Origin: Bicyclus anynana
Taxonomy: Eukaryota > Arthropoda > Insecta > Lepidoptera > Nymphalidae
Reading direction: 5' to 3'
DNA length: 64,000 nucleotides
Assembly (NCBI RefSeq): GCF_947172395.1
Contig: NC_069093.1
Span: 4,065,561 to 4,129,560 of the forward strand
Both the position numbers and the translations under genes were made by a program. Shown here in pieces: positions 11,182 through 22,384 of the stretch (its first letter is position 1; every line of letters starts with the position of its first letter). The notes beneath the pieces were generated by a model. The model searched no databases. It was not told where the DNA came from and worked only from the letters and a program-made list of their open reading frames with translations.

Positions 11182-11191
11182 GAATTACTTT

Positions 11192-11447
11192 GATCGTTAT
11201 CAACCCATATACGGCTCACTGCTGAGCTCGAGTCTCCTCTCAGAATGAGAGGGGTTAGGCCATTAGTCCGCCATGCTAGCCCAATGCGGATTGGTAGACT
11301 TCATACACGCAGAGAATTCTCAAACAAGAAAATTCTCTGGTATGCAGATTTGCACACAACTGAAAAGTTGGAGGTGCATGTCGGATTCGAACCCACACTC
11401 TCCGGAATCGGAGGCAGAGGTCATATCCACTGGGCTATCACGGCTCG
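11192..11447 (-). repeat. SINE-B copy, second of a tandem pair
   Basis: Same orientation as the previous copy and separated by only about ten bases, which are again AATTACTTT. The same string AATTACTTTAAT follows at 11448. It has an internal deletion that removes the CACGTGTCTC block. See the findings for what this arrangement suggests. Confidence 0.8.
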
Positions 11448-11839
11448 AATTACTTTAATACTCAGTGTTTATTAAGTAAACGAAGAAAGCAAGACTTTAA
11501 CAACGGGATTGGTCGTTCTCTCATAAAATGTCTCCCAAGATACTCCAACCTCCTAAATGCGAAGTATTTCATAAAGTATGTAAGTACTTCGCTCAGTACC
11601 TTCATATCTTAAACTGCTAGTAATTTAGGTGGCGGAAATTCCGCCTTGAATTACACGTATATTATAATAAATACGGCTACTGGGAACACTGCAAACTAGT
11701 TCCTCAAACGATATAGCAACTTTGTACTTTAATTATTCAAATGTTCCTAAAATGCGAACGGTGTTGAGATTAAAACTGCGCCTCGCTATGCTAATATTTC
11801 GTGGTGACGCATTATTCTGGCAATTTGAAATTGCTGTAC

Positions 11840-11910
11840 TGCCTTGATGGTTCAGTTGTGGTAAGGTCCTGGGTTCAAGTTTTGGGCCCGGCTGTGAAAT
11901 ATTGAACTTT
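11840..11910 (+). repeat. tRNA-like SINE head, decayed
   Basis: TTGATGGTTCAGTTGTGGTA and a B-box-like GGGTTCAAGTT about 30 bases later are followed by a body shared with no other copy I can see in the window. Weak call. Confidence 0.3.
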
Positions 11911-12081
11911 TCTTTCTTCCAAGGAACGCTAAGTAAAAATAGTCAACCCGGAGGGAAACTGGTGGTGCCCTCGGAAAATATGTAAAGTCGGTAAATATTA
12001 TTTATTATCTGATACTAAATCGAACATAAAGCTGCGTGGTGGTTTAAGCTCCATATCTCTTCTATAAAGATTTAAATTTTT

Positions 12082-12290
12082 GACGGCTTCTGTGGCGCAG
12101 TGGTATGCGCCGAGGCCGTGGCTAGTTTTAGCGTTCCGGTACGATGTCGTGTAGAAACCGAATCATCGAAAGGGGTGTGGGTCCTAATAAAATCCTAATC
12201 CTAACAAGTTAGCCCGCTTTCATCTTAGATTGCATCATCACTTACCATCAGGTGATATTGTAGTCAAGGGCTAACTTGTAGAGAATAAAA
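12082..12290 (+). repeat. SINE-A copy with large internal deletion
   Basis: The head GACGGCTTCTGTGGCGCAGT jumps directly from TATGCGCC to GAGGCCGTGGCTAGTTTTAG, so the B box and the start of the body are missing. The 3' half and tail are intact. Confidence 0.85.
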
Positions 12291-12404
12291 AACAATCTGG
12301 AACTTGGTGAAGTCTCAAAAAAATATTTAAAAAAATAATATTGATTTGTTTCGGTGTGTAGAATAGTGTATTTAAGGTAAGTGTTTTTAAAAAGTGATTT
12401 GAGG

Positions 12405-12698
12405 CATCATTATCCACCCATATTTGGCTCACAGCTCGAGTCTCCTCTCAGAATGAGAGGGGTTAGGCTAAATTGTCCACCACGCTGGCCCAATGCGGAT
12501 TGGCAGACTTCACTCACGCAGAAAATTAAGAAAATTCTCAGGTATGCATGTTTCCTCACGATGTTTTTAATTCACCGTTTGAGACACGTGATATTTATTT
12601 TCTTAAAATGCTCACAACTGAAAAGTTGGAGACCGCATTAGAACCTACACACTCCGGAATCGGAGGCAGAGGTCATATCCACTGGGCTATCACGGCTC
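12405..12698 (-). repeat. SINE-B copy, near full length
   Basis: Body and head are clear on the minus strand (GAGCCGTGATAGCCCAGTGG at the start, tail at 12405). It is the third SINE-B in the same orientation within 1.9 kb. Confidence 0.85.
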
Positions 12699-13099
12699 TC
12701 ACTATTTAAGTAGTGTTTTATATTACATTTTGTATTTTATATACATGAAAAATAATTAGATGAGAGAATAAATAAAATCATAGTGAAATAATTTACTTTT
12801 AAGAAAATATTTCGCTTGTATTTGTTAAATTGCCAAAAAGCAGACTGTGGCAATTATTAATTAATAATAAACAATTAATTCTATAATTTTTTCTTTTCTT
12901 TTGTGACTGCTTGCTAGCTTTTGAGATTAAATTTTTTGTACTTCTGAGATTACACTACTGTATTTTGTTTTATTTTTTTTAGTGATATAATTATTTTTGT
13001 TTGACTTACTGTATGTGTTCTGTTCTTCCCTCCTAAGGATCTGACAGAATACCAGCGTTGTGGGTACTGATGTACTCGCAACAAATTTTAGCTGAGTCA

Positions 13100-13281
13100 G
13101 GTCCATTTTTTTGGCACAAATATTTTCTATATAATATAAATGTATTAGTTTTAAGTTATTATTACGATATAAATGTATTAGTTTTAAGTTATTATGTAGT
13201 TATGTGTTGTGCTAACAAATAAATGATTTCTATTCTATTCTATTCTATTCTATTCTATTCTATTCTATTCTATTCTATTCT
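13100..13281 (+). repeat. LINE-type 3' end with TATTC microsatellite
   Basis: A 27-29 bp segment, ATATAAATGTATTAGTTTTA and on, is repeated in tandem (13134 and 13167, period 33). It is followed by ACAAATAAATGATTTC and about ten exact TATTC units (13231-13280). An AATAAA signal right before a pentanucleotide run is the layout of LINE 3' ends with microsatellite tails. Confidence 0.6.
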
Positions 13282-13629
13282 AAATACATTTAGCAATTCC
13301 TATAATGGTTCTATTCTACATATTATCGCGTCATAGCCGAGAGAAATCCTATATCCATTAATAACATTCATTTATTACGGGAACAAAAGACGTGCTCCCA
13401 TATTTTTCTAGTTCAGTGAAGGCTCCGGCTGACCCCACATTGATGGATGGATCCAATAATATAGCTGAAGCAACACATTTTCACTAAACCTCACCTGAAA
13501 TTGCCGAATTATGAAACGAAAACTGTTTCAGTGGTAAAATCCTACTAATATTACGCGAAATAAACTAATAAAAAATAAAGTTTGTATGGATGTTTGGATG
13601 TATCTTTGGATGTTTATTTATTTATTTTT

Positions 13630-13742
13630 AATACTTTATAATTTAATAACTTTATTGCACAAAACAGATAATAACAAAAGAACACTATTTTTAGGCAAAA
13701 GGCGACCTTATCACTAATAGTGATCTCTTCCAGGCAACCTAA
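13630..13742 (-). mobile_element. LINE 3' UTR remnant (Jockey-like)
   Basis: The minus strand carries TTGCCTGGAAGAGATCACTA, ATAAGGTCGCCTTTTGCC and then TGCAATAAAGTTATTAAATT. The same sequence of motifs lies on the plus strand at 60320-60440. It is a truncated 3' end with no coding part. Confidence 0.6.
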
Positions 13743-13957
13743 ACATAAATAATCTAAATATCCTGTAAGATGGGAAATTGCAATACAATAAATTATAAGT
13801 AATATTCACTAAATAATAATAACTAAATATAATATAATAAATAAATAAAAAACTATAATTAAATATTATAATTATATATATTAATTATAATATTAATATA
13901 GTATGTCTTAAACGCGTAGCGGCGTCAAAGAGTTACAAACATCCAAACATACATCAT

Positions 13958-14018
13958 TTTCATCCTACTCCTAACAAGTTCACTTACCATCAGGTGAGAT
14001 TGTAGTCAAGGGCTAACA
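13958..14018 (+). repeat. SINE-A 3' fragment
   Basis: CTACTCCTAACAAGTT is joined directly to CACTTACCATCAGGTGAGAT and AGTCAAGGGCTAAC. This is the 3' end of the family with the middle GCCCGC...ATCAT segment deleted. Confidence 0.8.
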
Positions 14019-14174
14019 GCAATATGCTGAGCTGGGACCTTTCTCTAGGTTATGCCATGTATCGCAGGGTATTTATTATTCTACGATGATTGTGATGAGT
14101 GGCATAATGGTAGCAATAAAGATATTTAGCCTGTCAATATATATATAACAGTATAGTATATGTAAGACAAAATA

Positions 14175-14697
14175 TTAATTTGTACAAACGAAAAGGAGAT
14201 TTAAACCCATGTCTTACTAGACACGGGCATAAGTTAGTTATTTCTGCATATCGTCTCCAAAGAGTAAAAAAATCTTTTGTAGGTTTGGGTGTACTCTTCC
14301 ATAATAAGATCACCAAGACTGTGATGGACCTGCCAATGCATAGCGTTAAGCAATGTGTTAAAAACATTTACTTAGTCGAGGTTACTCCAACATTGATGAG
14401 TTCCTTAATGATAAAGATGCTTGGAGGCCGTTGGATCAGCTTCCACCTTCACACAGAAAGTAAAACTATAAGAAATTGTAATTGTTATCAATTGTAAATT
14501 ATAATACTGTATGACTTTTTCATTTCAAAAGAGCAACTGTTGAGTTTCTTGCCGGTATCTTCTCAGCAGAACCTGCCTTCCGAACTTGATAGAATCTTTA
14601 CAAATACTGACGTGTCAAAAGTGCTTGTAAACTAAGTCTACTTGAAATAAATGATTTTTGATTTTGATTTTTGATTTTGATTTTTGATTTTGATTTT
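14175..14697 (+). pseudogene. LINE ORF2 C-terminus and 3' UTR (CR1/Jockey-like)
   Basis: A frame from 14180 reads RLQRVKKSFVGLGVLFHNKI, followed by a VMDLP and VKNIYL segment. This is a C-terminal region seen in many lepidopteran LINEs and again, frameshifted, at 47600-47800. After 14497 comes the 3' UTR (TTGCCGGTATCTTCTCAGCA, AAGTGCTTGTAAACTAAGTC) with AAATAAATGATTTTTGATTT repeats as tail. The coding part is 5' truncated. Confidence 0.65.
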
Positions 14698-14759
14698 CTT
14701 CAACGCCGCTACTACCGATAGTTTTTGTTTCTATAAAGAACATACAGACAGATAGACAA

Positions 14760-15430
14760 AAATTTTACTGATTGCATTTTTGGCATCAGTATAGTTAGTG
14801 ATCGCATTAATCACCCCCTGATGGTTATTTTGGAAATATATTTCATGTACAGAATTGACCTGTGTACAGATTTATTAAAAGTATAGATAGGCCAGACTGA
14901 AATTGTACTTATATTTATTAAAGAAACTGTCGGCATGATTAAAATAAAACTTTATGCCTACTAACTAAAAACAATTAGTTAAGCAAACTCTTTGTAATAA
15001 GTCAAATGGAAAGTCTTTTGCAAAAATCATGATATTCAAGAAAACACTTTTACAAGGCAACGTTAAAATAAAAGAAAATGGAATTTATAATGGGCACTCG
15101 AGATGTTAATTTGGAAAAACAAAGGAAATCCTGACGAGTTTTCTGAAAGTAAATTGTAATAGGTGTTAGGAAAAACGGGTTCTGTAAAAACTTTGACGAG
15201 TCCTTGAATTATTGACGATTTATTCAAAATTCAACATTTGTTTCAATATCGGCTTAAGTTTTGCGTTCTACCATGGTTCGATATAAGTAATTAAAAAAAA
15301 TATATATGTAGGTATATTGTTTTGTATTATACTTAGCCGTTAAATATATACCTACCAATATATGTACCAAACCATACCATATACCTACCAAAGCAATTAT
15401 GATTTAATTTATAAAAACACTAACTATCCT
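14760..15430. other. No gene or repeat recognised
   Basis: AT-rich. TATACCTACCAATATATGTA and similar short units near 15340-15390 form a weak local duplication. No coding signal. Confidence 0.45.
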
Positions 15431-15431
15431 T

Positions 15432-15640
15432 ACTACTAATATTATAAACGTGAAAGTTTGTATGGGTGTTTGTTATTCTTTAACGCTGCAACTACGGAGC
15501 CGATTTGGCTGAAATTTGGAATGGAAATAAATTTTACTCTTGATTAACACATAGGTTACTTTTCATCCCGGAAACATACATGGTTCCCGAGGGATTTGTG
15601 AAAAACTAAATTCCACGCGGACGAAGTCGCGGGCGTCCTA
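15432..15640 (+). mobile_element. Helitron-like non-autonomous element
   Basis: Starts CTACTAATATTATAAACGTG, carries AACTACGGAGCCGATTTGGC, CACATAGGTTACTTTTCATC and GACGAAGTCGCGGGCGTCC. The terminal CTAG is altered to CTAT. It is well preserved compared with the copy at 61562-61773. Confidence 0.75.
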
Positions 15641-15644
15641 TCAT

Positions 15645-17230
15645 AATAAATTGTGAATAAAAATCTAGTGTTCTAGATTTCACCGCTTGGGCGGGCAACT
15701 GCAGTAAATACAAAATTCATACTCGCAAAGGAGTTTACTCAGTACTTAAGCAAGCATAACGAATGCAATTAACGTCCGCCTAAACGGTAGCGACTGCAAA
15801 AACGAAACTAATTATTAAAATTCACATTAAAATATGAAGCTGAACAAAGTTGCCCATTGAAAACAGCTGTGTACTTTGACGAAAAAATATGTTGACTCTT
15901 ATACTATTTTAACACGCCCCGAATTAATTTTTAAAGGTCACCATTTTTGTACGAATGAATAATTTGTTGAGAGCCAGTGAAAATAATTACTGCAAGACTT
16001 GCCCGTTCAGCAGAGAGAATTTTCTTACACCGATTGATAGATTTTTATTCACTTAAAGCTTGCCGAAATAGTAGGCCATACCTTAAGCCGAGAGAACTTG
16101 GATTCAATATTTCCATTGCCGTACCAATAACTTAGGTTTTTTTAATAAAAAAATACTGTTTTTTGTTTACTAAGCTATGTCTCGAGTGATAAGATGTATG
16201 TGTCGAGTCGAGATAAAAAGTTACTAGGTGTTTTACTACACCAAACCATTAACGCAGGTCACATACCTTTCAAAATGCCTATAAAGCCTACACCTTTGCT
16301 ACGTATGTAGCGTAGCAAAATCTATTCTGAGCTGCTACGCGTTTGATAATAACCGCTACACTGTAAGCTACAGCGTAGCAAATACTGTTCAACGAGGACT
16401 TATTTATTTATTATTATTAAATATGAAATTACCATGTAATTTACAACAATAATAAATATAATTAATATACTAGCCACCCACTTTAATATAACGCGAGTAA
16501 ATAATACTCTGAGGTACAATTTACGCCTACTTTAATAAGTGGGCGGATAATTGTAATTGTTGTATATAATGCAAGCTATGAATGCCCAGTTTTTTTTTCA
16601 TGGAATCTCGGAGTATTTTCTGGGAAGAGTAGGGTAGAGGTTAGTTAGGGGTAGGGTAAGGGTAGGGAAGAAGTGCATATAATTCAAAGCGAAACTTGAC
16701 CGCTACCAAATAATATACTATAATCGTAGATAGATATATACATCTTTATAATTATGTCTATTTATAGATCCATCTATCCATCTTTCTATTTGTATTGACT
16801 TTAATAGTCTTACACTCGATACAAAATACAAGCCGAATATTCCGAAATCACCTGCATCGAGTTATGGGTGTGAACTGATTAATCTAATCCATATTTCTAT
16901 ACATTTCCGGACCCAGCTGCAATTCTCTAATGGCCAATTTAGGATTTCTAGCGCGCTAAATAGCTTCATATTTGGTTTAATTTATATGTCTTCCTAATCC
17001 CCAGCACCGAATTAAGGCTAGACGCCCGAAGCTGTATAAAGGCGTTCTTGTTATATACGGTTTAATATAGTCGGGGTTTTGTAGAAAATTATTATTTTCG
17101 ATTTATAGTAGGATTTGGATACTATGGACACTTTGTCCAGTTAAAATTTTTTTTCAGAGTATTTCATTTATTTATTTCTCCTTTTTTTAATTTTTTTAGA
17201 ATATTATATATACAAAATATACGAAACACT
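15645..17230. other. Mostly unannotated; small palindromes and a GGGTA minisatellite
   Basis: No gene is visible. A 9-bp stem TTTGCTACG/CGTAGCAAA (16295-16303, 16311-16319) lies among several GCTACGC/GCGTAGC words up to 16380. A GGGTAGGG-type minisatellite at 16628-16668 resembles the complement of the run at 48677-48735 inside a Helitron-like element. Confidence 0.5.
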
Positions 17231-17269
17231 ATTAAAAACTTATAAAAAAAAATTAACCCTTCCGCTGCG

Positions 17270-17960
17270 GGTCATTTGAGTGCCCATTTTTTTTTTCACG
17301 CTGGGAAATGCTTTTACGCATCTCCCTCGGAAATAGTGGCATAGAGTGGCACCATTTCCGAGGGAGTATGTGGGACTCACCGGCTGCGAGTCAGCCAGAA
17401 TACCCACTAAAACCCAGCAAAATTCCATCGCCTCGCCTGATGCCTTAGTTCCGGAAACAAAAAATTAAACTTCCGCAAAAAGGGGTTCAAAAAGCCACTC
17501 AGATAGCGACAGCATCCCACGCCCAACCCCCGAAGGGGTCGAGTGAACGATCATCGAAGACTGATGACCCACCAACCGATCACCGTCCGTCTCACGCTCA
17601 GGACACCGCGCCACATCTCATCAACATGGCTGATAAGGTCTCACATGTCATGCGAGTCTCGTGAAGAGCTTACTATGGAAATGATCCTACGAAGTAAGGT
17701 CTTCTCATTTGAATACCCAAGCCCAACCGGTGATCAGGGCTCCAGAGTTAGGAACCTCCTCACAATACGCGCCATCTCAAGAATCACTACCTTCTGTATC
17801 CGACTCTTGATCCAACAGTTAAGCGAAAGCTTCCTAAAGTGTTGGTCGAAGCTTTTCGCTATAAGACCATTGACTGAAACAACTATCGGAACAACAATAT
17901 TTGACTCAACATTCCACACGAGGTAATCTCGTGAGCAAGGTCAGCTTTAACCAGATTATC
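17270..17960 (-). repeat. Unidentified decayed element with hairpin
   Basis: This 700-bp block has higher GC than its flanks. It contains a 13-bp perfect stem CTCCCTCGGAAAT/ATTTCCGAGGGAG (17322-17334, 17354-17366). Short interrupted frames exist on both strands. The minus-strand frame near 17734-17919 looks like decayed coding sequence but I recognise no family. It probably represents an old transposon body. Confidence 0.35.
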
Positions 17961-17998
17961 GTCATGTGGAACAGTGTCCATCATGATTATTATTAACA

Positions 17999-18265
17999 GC
18001 CGATGGACGTCCATTGCTAAACATAGGACTCTTGCATGGACTTCCAAACGAAACGGTCTCGAGCCACCAGCATCCAGCGGCTCCCTGCAACCCGTTTGCT
18101 GTCCTTGGTCTATCTAATTGGGGGTCGACCAACACTGCGCTTTCCAGTGCGGGGTCGCCATTCCAGCACTTTGAGACCCGTCTCAAACGTCCACTCAACG
18201 TCCATGGGCTCTTCGAACTATGTACCCTGCCCATTGCCACTTTTGCGTCGCAACTCGCTGAGGTA
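17999..18265 (-). pseudogene. RTE-clade LINE 3' fragment
   Basis: The minus strand gives a frameshifted C-terminal stretch (KVAMGRVHSSKSPW.. with later RTANGLQGAAG and WLETV) ending at the family's usual GACGTCCATCGGCTG followed by AATAATAATC. It is a 5' truncated RTE insertion. Confidence 0.75.
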
Positions 18266-18289
18266 TACCATTATCAGAATATTGAGAAC

Positions 18290-18640
18290 TGGTAATTGCT
18301 TGCTGCAACATAGTTAAGAATGATGACATAAAAGCCGATTTATAACCCAAAATATTTTTTTCCAGAATAACATCAACTTTTAATTGCTTGATACAACATA
18401 ATTTAACGGTGACAACAAGTTTTTCGCTTAAAATATTCTTTGTTGGGGACGTATATCGAAATAAAAAGAAATTATTTTATTATTTATAATTATTTTTGTT
18501 GTACAGTTTTTATTCCATATTCGTTTCGTAAAAATTACAAATAGTGTTACCGATTCGAATAGTTCATTTCTTTACTTTAATATTATAATGAAATGTAATA
18601 CAAACAAAAACTAACGATTATTGTCTGGGTATGCTTAATA
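18290..18640. other. No gene or repeat recognised
   Basis: AT-rich, with no recurrent motif from the rest of the window. Confidence 0.45.
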
Positions 18641-18642
18641 TT

Positions 18643-19125
18643 GCGGTTCGCTGCGTTACGGGGCCGATCGGCCCTGTACCGCATCCTATTTGCGGTGCGG
18701 CTACTAAAAACATAGACTTCCTTGTGGTGCGAAAGGCGTAACTTTTATTCGGCTTAGAATAGAAAAGAGATTAATATATATTTGATATATGCTGTTAAGC
18801 CAGGACTTCGTGCATACCTACCTTAATCCGCTGACGGACGGACGGACAGACATACGCCTTCCAACATAGATCAGTTAATTCGTTATTTAGCATTATAAAA
18901 ATGAAATCCCTTTAATTTTGTTCCATATCTATATTTATAAACGCAAATCTACATCAGGTTTTCCCTTATTAGTCTAATTAACCTATTTATTATTCTTTTA
19001 ATATTTCTATTCGAGTACTAAATTACGCATGTTGAGGTAACATATATAAGTGGGTCTATTACACAACAACTTGACTAAATGAGTATGAGTTACAGGGTCG
19101 ATCGACCCCGAACCGCACCACGGAA
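18643..19125. repeat. Segment with two matching 14-bp palindromes
   Basis: GGGCCGATCGGCCC (18661-18674) and GGGTCGATCGACCC (19095-19108) are both perfect palindromes. Each sits in the same setting (GTTACRG before, ACCGCAYC after). They may be the ends of one roughly 480-bp element or two copies of a site. Between them the DNA is AT-rich and non-coding. Confidence 0.4.
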
Positions 19126-19504
19126 AGTTTTAAAATAAGAAGCTAAAACAATCATATAAATTTAAATTATCAACGTTGTTGTTTGTTGAATTAGCTTGTA
19201 TAAAAGAGCCGTCCTATTATCAGGTTAAATTACAATTACTATAGTGGAATATGTGACGCCCCACCCAAGGTTTGTTGGAACGTTTTTTTTATAATTGTGA
19301 AACACATGTAATATTGCATTACTACCGGCAATTTAACGTAAGTACCTAATTATAATGTATGTGTGTGTAATTGTGATGCCATTTCACCAAAAACTGTATT
19401 TTATCTATAATAGAAAAATGTTTTCTACACAATATATTTGGCGGTAATTTCTACTTGATTAATATTGTAGTTTAGAGGGTAGACCGTAGAACTGAATTAG
19501 TAAG

Positions 19505-19645
19505 TTAAGAGCGCGCAGCGCGTCGGTACGATGCGGATAAAATTCGAAGCGCAAACGAGACGCCGAATTATGACTTTCACGTGAGTGAAAAGCACGGAGC
19601 GATTGACGTGCGACGCAATTTTTATGACGTGAGCGCCAAAACCAT
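19505..19645. repeat. CpG-rich block, unidentified
   Basis: GAGCGCGCAGCGCGTCGGTA opens a CpG-rich stretch in an AT-rich setting, with a small palindrome CTTTCACGTGAGTGAAAAG. It resembles other GC-rich repeat cores here (36 kb), but I find no second copy. Confidence 0.3.
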
Positions 19646-20074
19646 TTTTACCTAATTGCAAGTAAATTAAACAACATAACGAAAAACAAAATGGCCATGT
19701 TCAAGATATATACTTAATTTTCTATACAAAACAAAAATTTAAGAAAATAAGTTTGCTTTTCCTGAGATTGAAAGCAAAAAAGCAAAACATGTATTTATCA
19801 AAAAAAGTTTTAAAAATTGTGTATTTTGTATAGTCATAACGAAGCTAACACTTTGAAATATCATTTACCCAAATATCAGGCTCTTAACTTTTCCAGAATC
19901 TGAGATCCATAACCATTTGTAACCACCAAATTACATATTGCACACTCTTAAGCGGTCGTTCCGGTAATGATCGATAGTGTTTCTTTGTGCATCTGCCATC
20001 CTTGACACGTAAAGAACCTGCTCTAAGGCTTTTCCGTTATCAAAAGTGGAATTTAGTCTGTTCCCCGTCATGTA

Positions 20075-20165
20075 CATAACTGGAAAGTTGGAGGCGCATG
20101 CCCTGGACCGCGTTCGAATCTACGCCCTTCATATCGAAGGCAGAGGTCATATCCATTGGGCTAGA
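20075..20165 (-). repeat. SINE-B head fragment
   Basis: On the minus strand the tRNA-like head (AGCCCAATGGATATGACCTC, decayed B box) and the ATGCGCCTCCAACTTTCC segment are present; the body is missing. Confidence 0.75.
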
Positions 20166-20254
20166 TATCTAACACGTATGGGTTTGATGAAAAAAAACGA
20201 GTTTCAGTTTTAAGTATGTGGGACTCCCATTTTTTTTTTCTATGTTTGTATGAA

Positions 20255-20425
20255 AATATTAATGCGGTTCACGGAACACATCTAATCACCAGGTTTCAAT
20301 AGTATAGCTATTATAGTTTCAGAAAAAAAAGTGGCTGTGACATACGGACGGACAGACAGACAGACAGAATTGACGAATCTATAAGAGTTCCGTTTTTGCT
20401 TTTTGGCTACGGAACCCTAAATAGT
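20255..20425 (-). repeat. Dispersed repeat with GACA microsatellite
   Basis: A GGACAGACAGACAGACAG run followed by GAGTTCCGTTTTTGCTTTTT and GGCTACGGAACCCTAAA. The last part is a motif common to lepidopteran dispersed repeats (established knowledge, not checked by search). Only one copy is seen here. Confidence 0.45.
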
Positions 20426-20815
20426 CTATGACTGTGATGCCCAAAAGTTGAGCTCGAAAAAACACTGGACGTAGTTCCTCTGTTTACCAATCACGTAAGC
20501 CTTACGCACTGTTTTCGACTATATTTCCCTTTTCTTAAAAATAACTCTATCAACTCTGACGAAAAGGTCCCCGAATAAATATCCCCGGGATGCCGACAGA
20601 ATTCGGATTAACTTGAGCCCGAAAAGATTGCTGAGAAAAAAATTCCATTGACTCTTTTTCATTTATATTCGCGAAAACAATGCGAAGGAACGATTGTTTC
20701 AATCCACTTCGAAATAAGTAAACCAAACTTATAGGTAGGCACTTTTTAATTTAATTTGTTTATTTATTATTCTACAAAATACATATAGAAATTAATCCTA
20801 ACCATAGCCTCAAAT

Positions 20816-20892
20816 GGTGAAGGAAAAACATCGTGAGGAAACCTGCACACCTGAGAATTTTCTTAATTTTTTGCGCGTGTGAAGTCTGTAAG
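20816..20892 (+). repeat. SINE-B internal fragment
   Basis: GGTGAAGGAAAAACATCGTG, GGAAACCTGCACACCTGAGA and GTGTGAAGTCTGTAAGG are in family order; both ends are missing. Confidence 0.7.
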
Positions 20893-21384
20893 GCATAATA
20901 ACCGAAACACAATAAGTAAAGTGATGTTATTCTAAATCCAATACGGCGGACATCACAAAACGGCGATTTTAATTTTCATTGTAGTCTGCAATATGGGTAT
21001 CAAATGATGAGTATGATTAGTAGGTACACATAAGTAAAAATAAGATTTTTAAATAACCATTACATAATTATTACTTTATTATATATCTTTTTGCTATTAA
21101 TGTAGACCCATCCTATATTATCAAGCGATCAGCACAACACACTTTACTACTTTTGCGTTATCATCGTTTTTATTTTGTTTGTGTCCAACTTATAGTGTTC
21201 CCAAATAAAACTTTTATTGTAATTATTGTTTGCCTCACTGTGATCAGACGAAAGAAAAAGAACTTAAATACAACTAAGTCTAGGCATTCGCTAGTTAGTA
21301 CACGTATTATTCAAATTTAAGTGTCTGTAAGTGATTTAATAATAACTGTTTTCTCAAGTTACACGATACTAAAACACAACATTA

Positions 21385-21582
21385 AAAAAAATCGTCTTTC
21401 TGTCTGACTGTTTGGCTTTGCTAATCTCTAAAACAGCTGAACTGATTTTAATGGGACTTTCACTGGAACATAAAGGAAGTTATAGTAACATACAGTATAA
21501 GTAATGTCGGAAAAACTCATGGTTCCGGGATTTCTGAAAATCTTAATTTTAAACGGACAAAGTCGCGTGCGTCTGTAACTAG
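21385..21582 (+). mobile_element. Helitron-like non-autonomous element
   Basis: TTTCTGTCTGACTGTTTGGC, AACAGCTGAACTGATTTTAA and GGACAAAGTCGCGTGCGTCT then CTAG at 21579-21582. It is the same subfamily as 61372-61560. A mariner-type MITE begins immediately after its CTAG end. Confidence 0.7.
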
Positions 21583-21584
21583 TA

Positions 21585-21795
21585 TACAAGATGTCCCGTA
21601 ATTATTGGATAAATTGCAGATCTAAAACTAGTTTGAAAAATTTTGAAAATATCCCTAGGGTGACCAAGTAAAATTAGTTTTTTGGATTTTTAAATTTTTT
21701 CTATTTTGAATCAGTTTTTTCAATGCTGTAGCTATTATAATAAGGCGATGTATCTACCATTTGCGTTTTATCCATTATTTATGGGACATCCTGTA
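21585..21795. mobile_element. mariner-type MITE, family K
   Basis: Terminal inverted repeats TACAAGATGTCCCGTAATTA (left) and, on the other strand, TACAGGATGTCCCATAAATA (right) extend about 27 bp with few mismatches. TA dinucleotides at 21583-21584 and 21796-21797 form the target duplication typical of Tc1/mariner elements. It is 211 bp long with no ORF. A truncated relative lies at 52704-52890. Confidence 0.85.
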
Positions 21796-22049
21796 TAAAG
21801 TACGTCTTTCTATGTAACTGTCGCAATATTGCTTGATCACGTCGGCCAAATTACGACGAAGTTACGAGAAACGTTCGTCGGGACCATTCCCATCGGCGAT
21901 ATTGCTGATTCATTCGAGCGAGCGTGACTTTTTATTGATATGAAGAAATCTTGGATTGTTCTGGCTGATTTGTTGAGCAGTGTTGTTTTGGGCAACGACC
22001 CCACATGATTTAGCTTCGAAAGCTATTCAGCACACATACATTTTACTAA

Positions 22050-22258
22050 ATATCACGTGTCTCAATCGGTGAAGGTGTTTTCCTTCACCGTGAGGAATCC
22101 TGCATACCAAAGAATTATCTTAATTCTCTGCGTGTGTGAATAGTCCACCACCAATCCGCATTGGTGGTGGACTATTGGCCTTACCCCTCTCATTCTGAGA
22201 GGAGACTCGAGCTCAGCGGTGAGCCGAATATGGGTTGATGATGACGACGACGATGACA
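22050..22258 (+). repeat. SINE-B 3' part with two new hairpins
   Basis: The family body is recognisable (CACGTGTCTCAATCGGTGAA to GGGTTGATGATGACGACGAC). Two segments have been replaced by inverted copies of their neighbours: CGGTGAAGG/CCTTCACCG (22067-22075, 22082-22090) and TAGTCCACCACCAAT/ATTGGTGGTGGACTA (22141-22155, 22160-22174). Confidence 0.85.
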
Positions 22259-22384
22259 TTTTACTACTGGTTTAAGTGTGTGCATAATAGATATTGATTT
22301 AGTGGACAACTTTATTTTTATTTTTTATTCAATAGATTTGTGCTCGACTACGATCATGCCTGGTGTAAAGCAAAGATAATGCCA

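Noticed and set aside
13231..13280. Regular short repeats that might suggest a CRISPR array
   Set aside because: It is a plain TATTC microsatellite without spacers, in eukaryotic DNA.
14134..14367. 77-residue minus-strand frame
   Set aside because: Antisense of the LINE C-terminus at 14175-14697.
17543..17926. 127-residue open frame on the plus strand
   Set aside because: No motif, no splice context, and it overlaps frames on the other strand in a block that looks like a decayed repeat.
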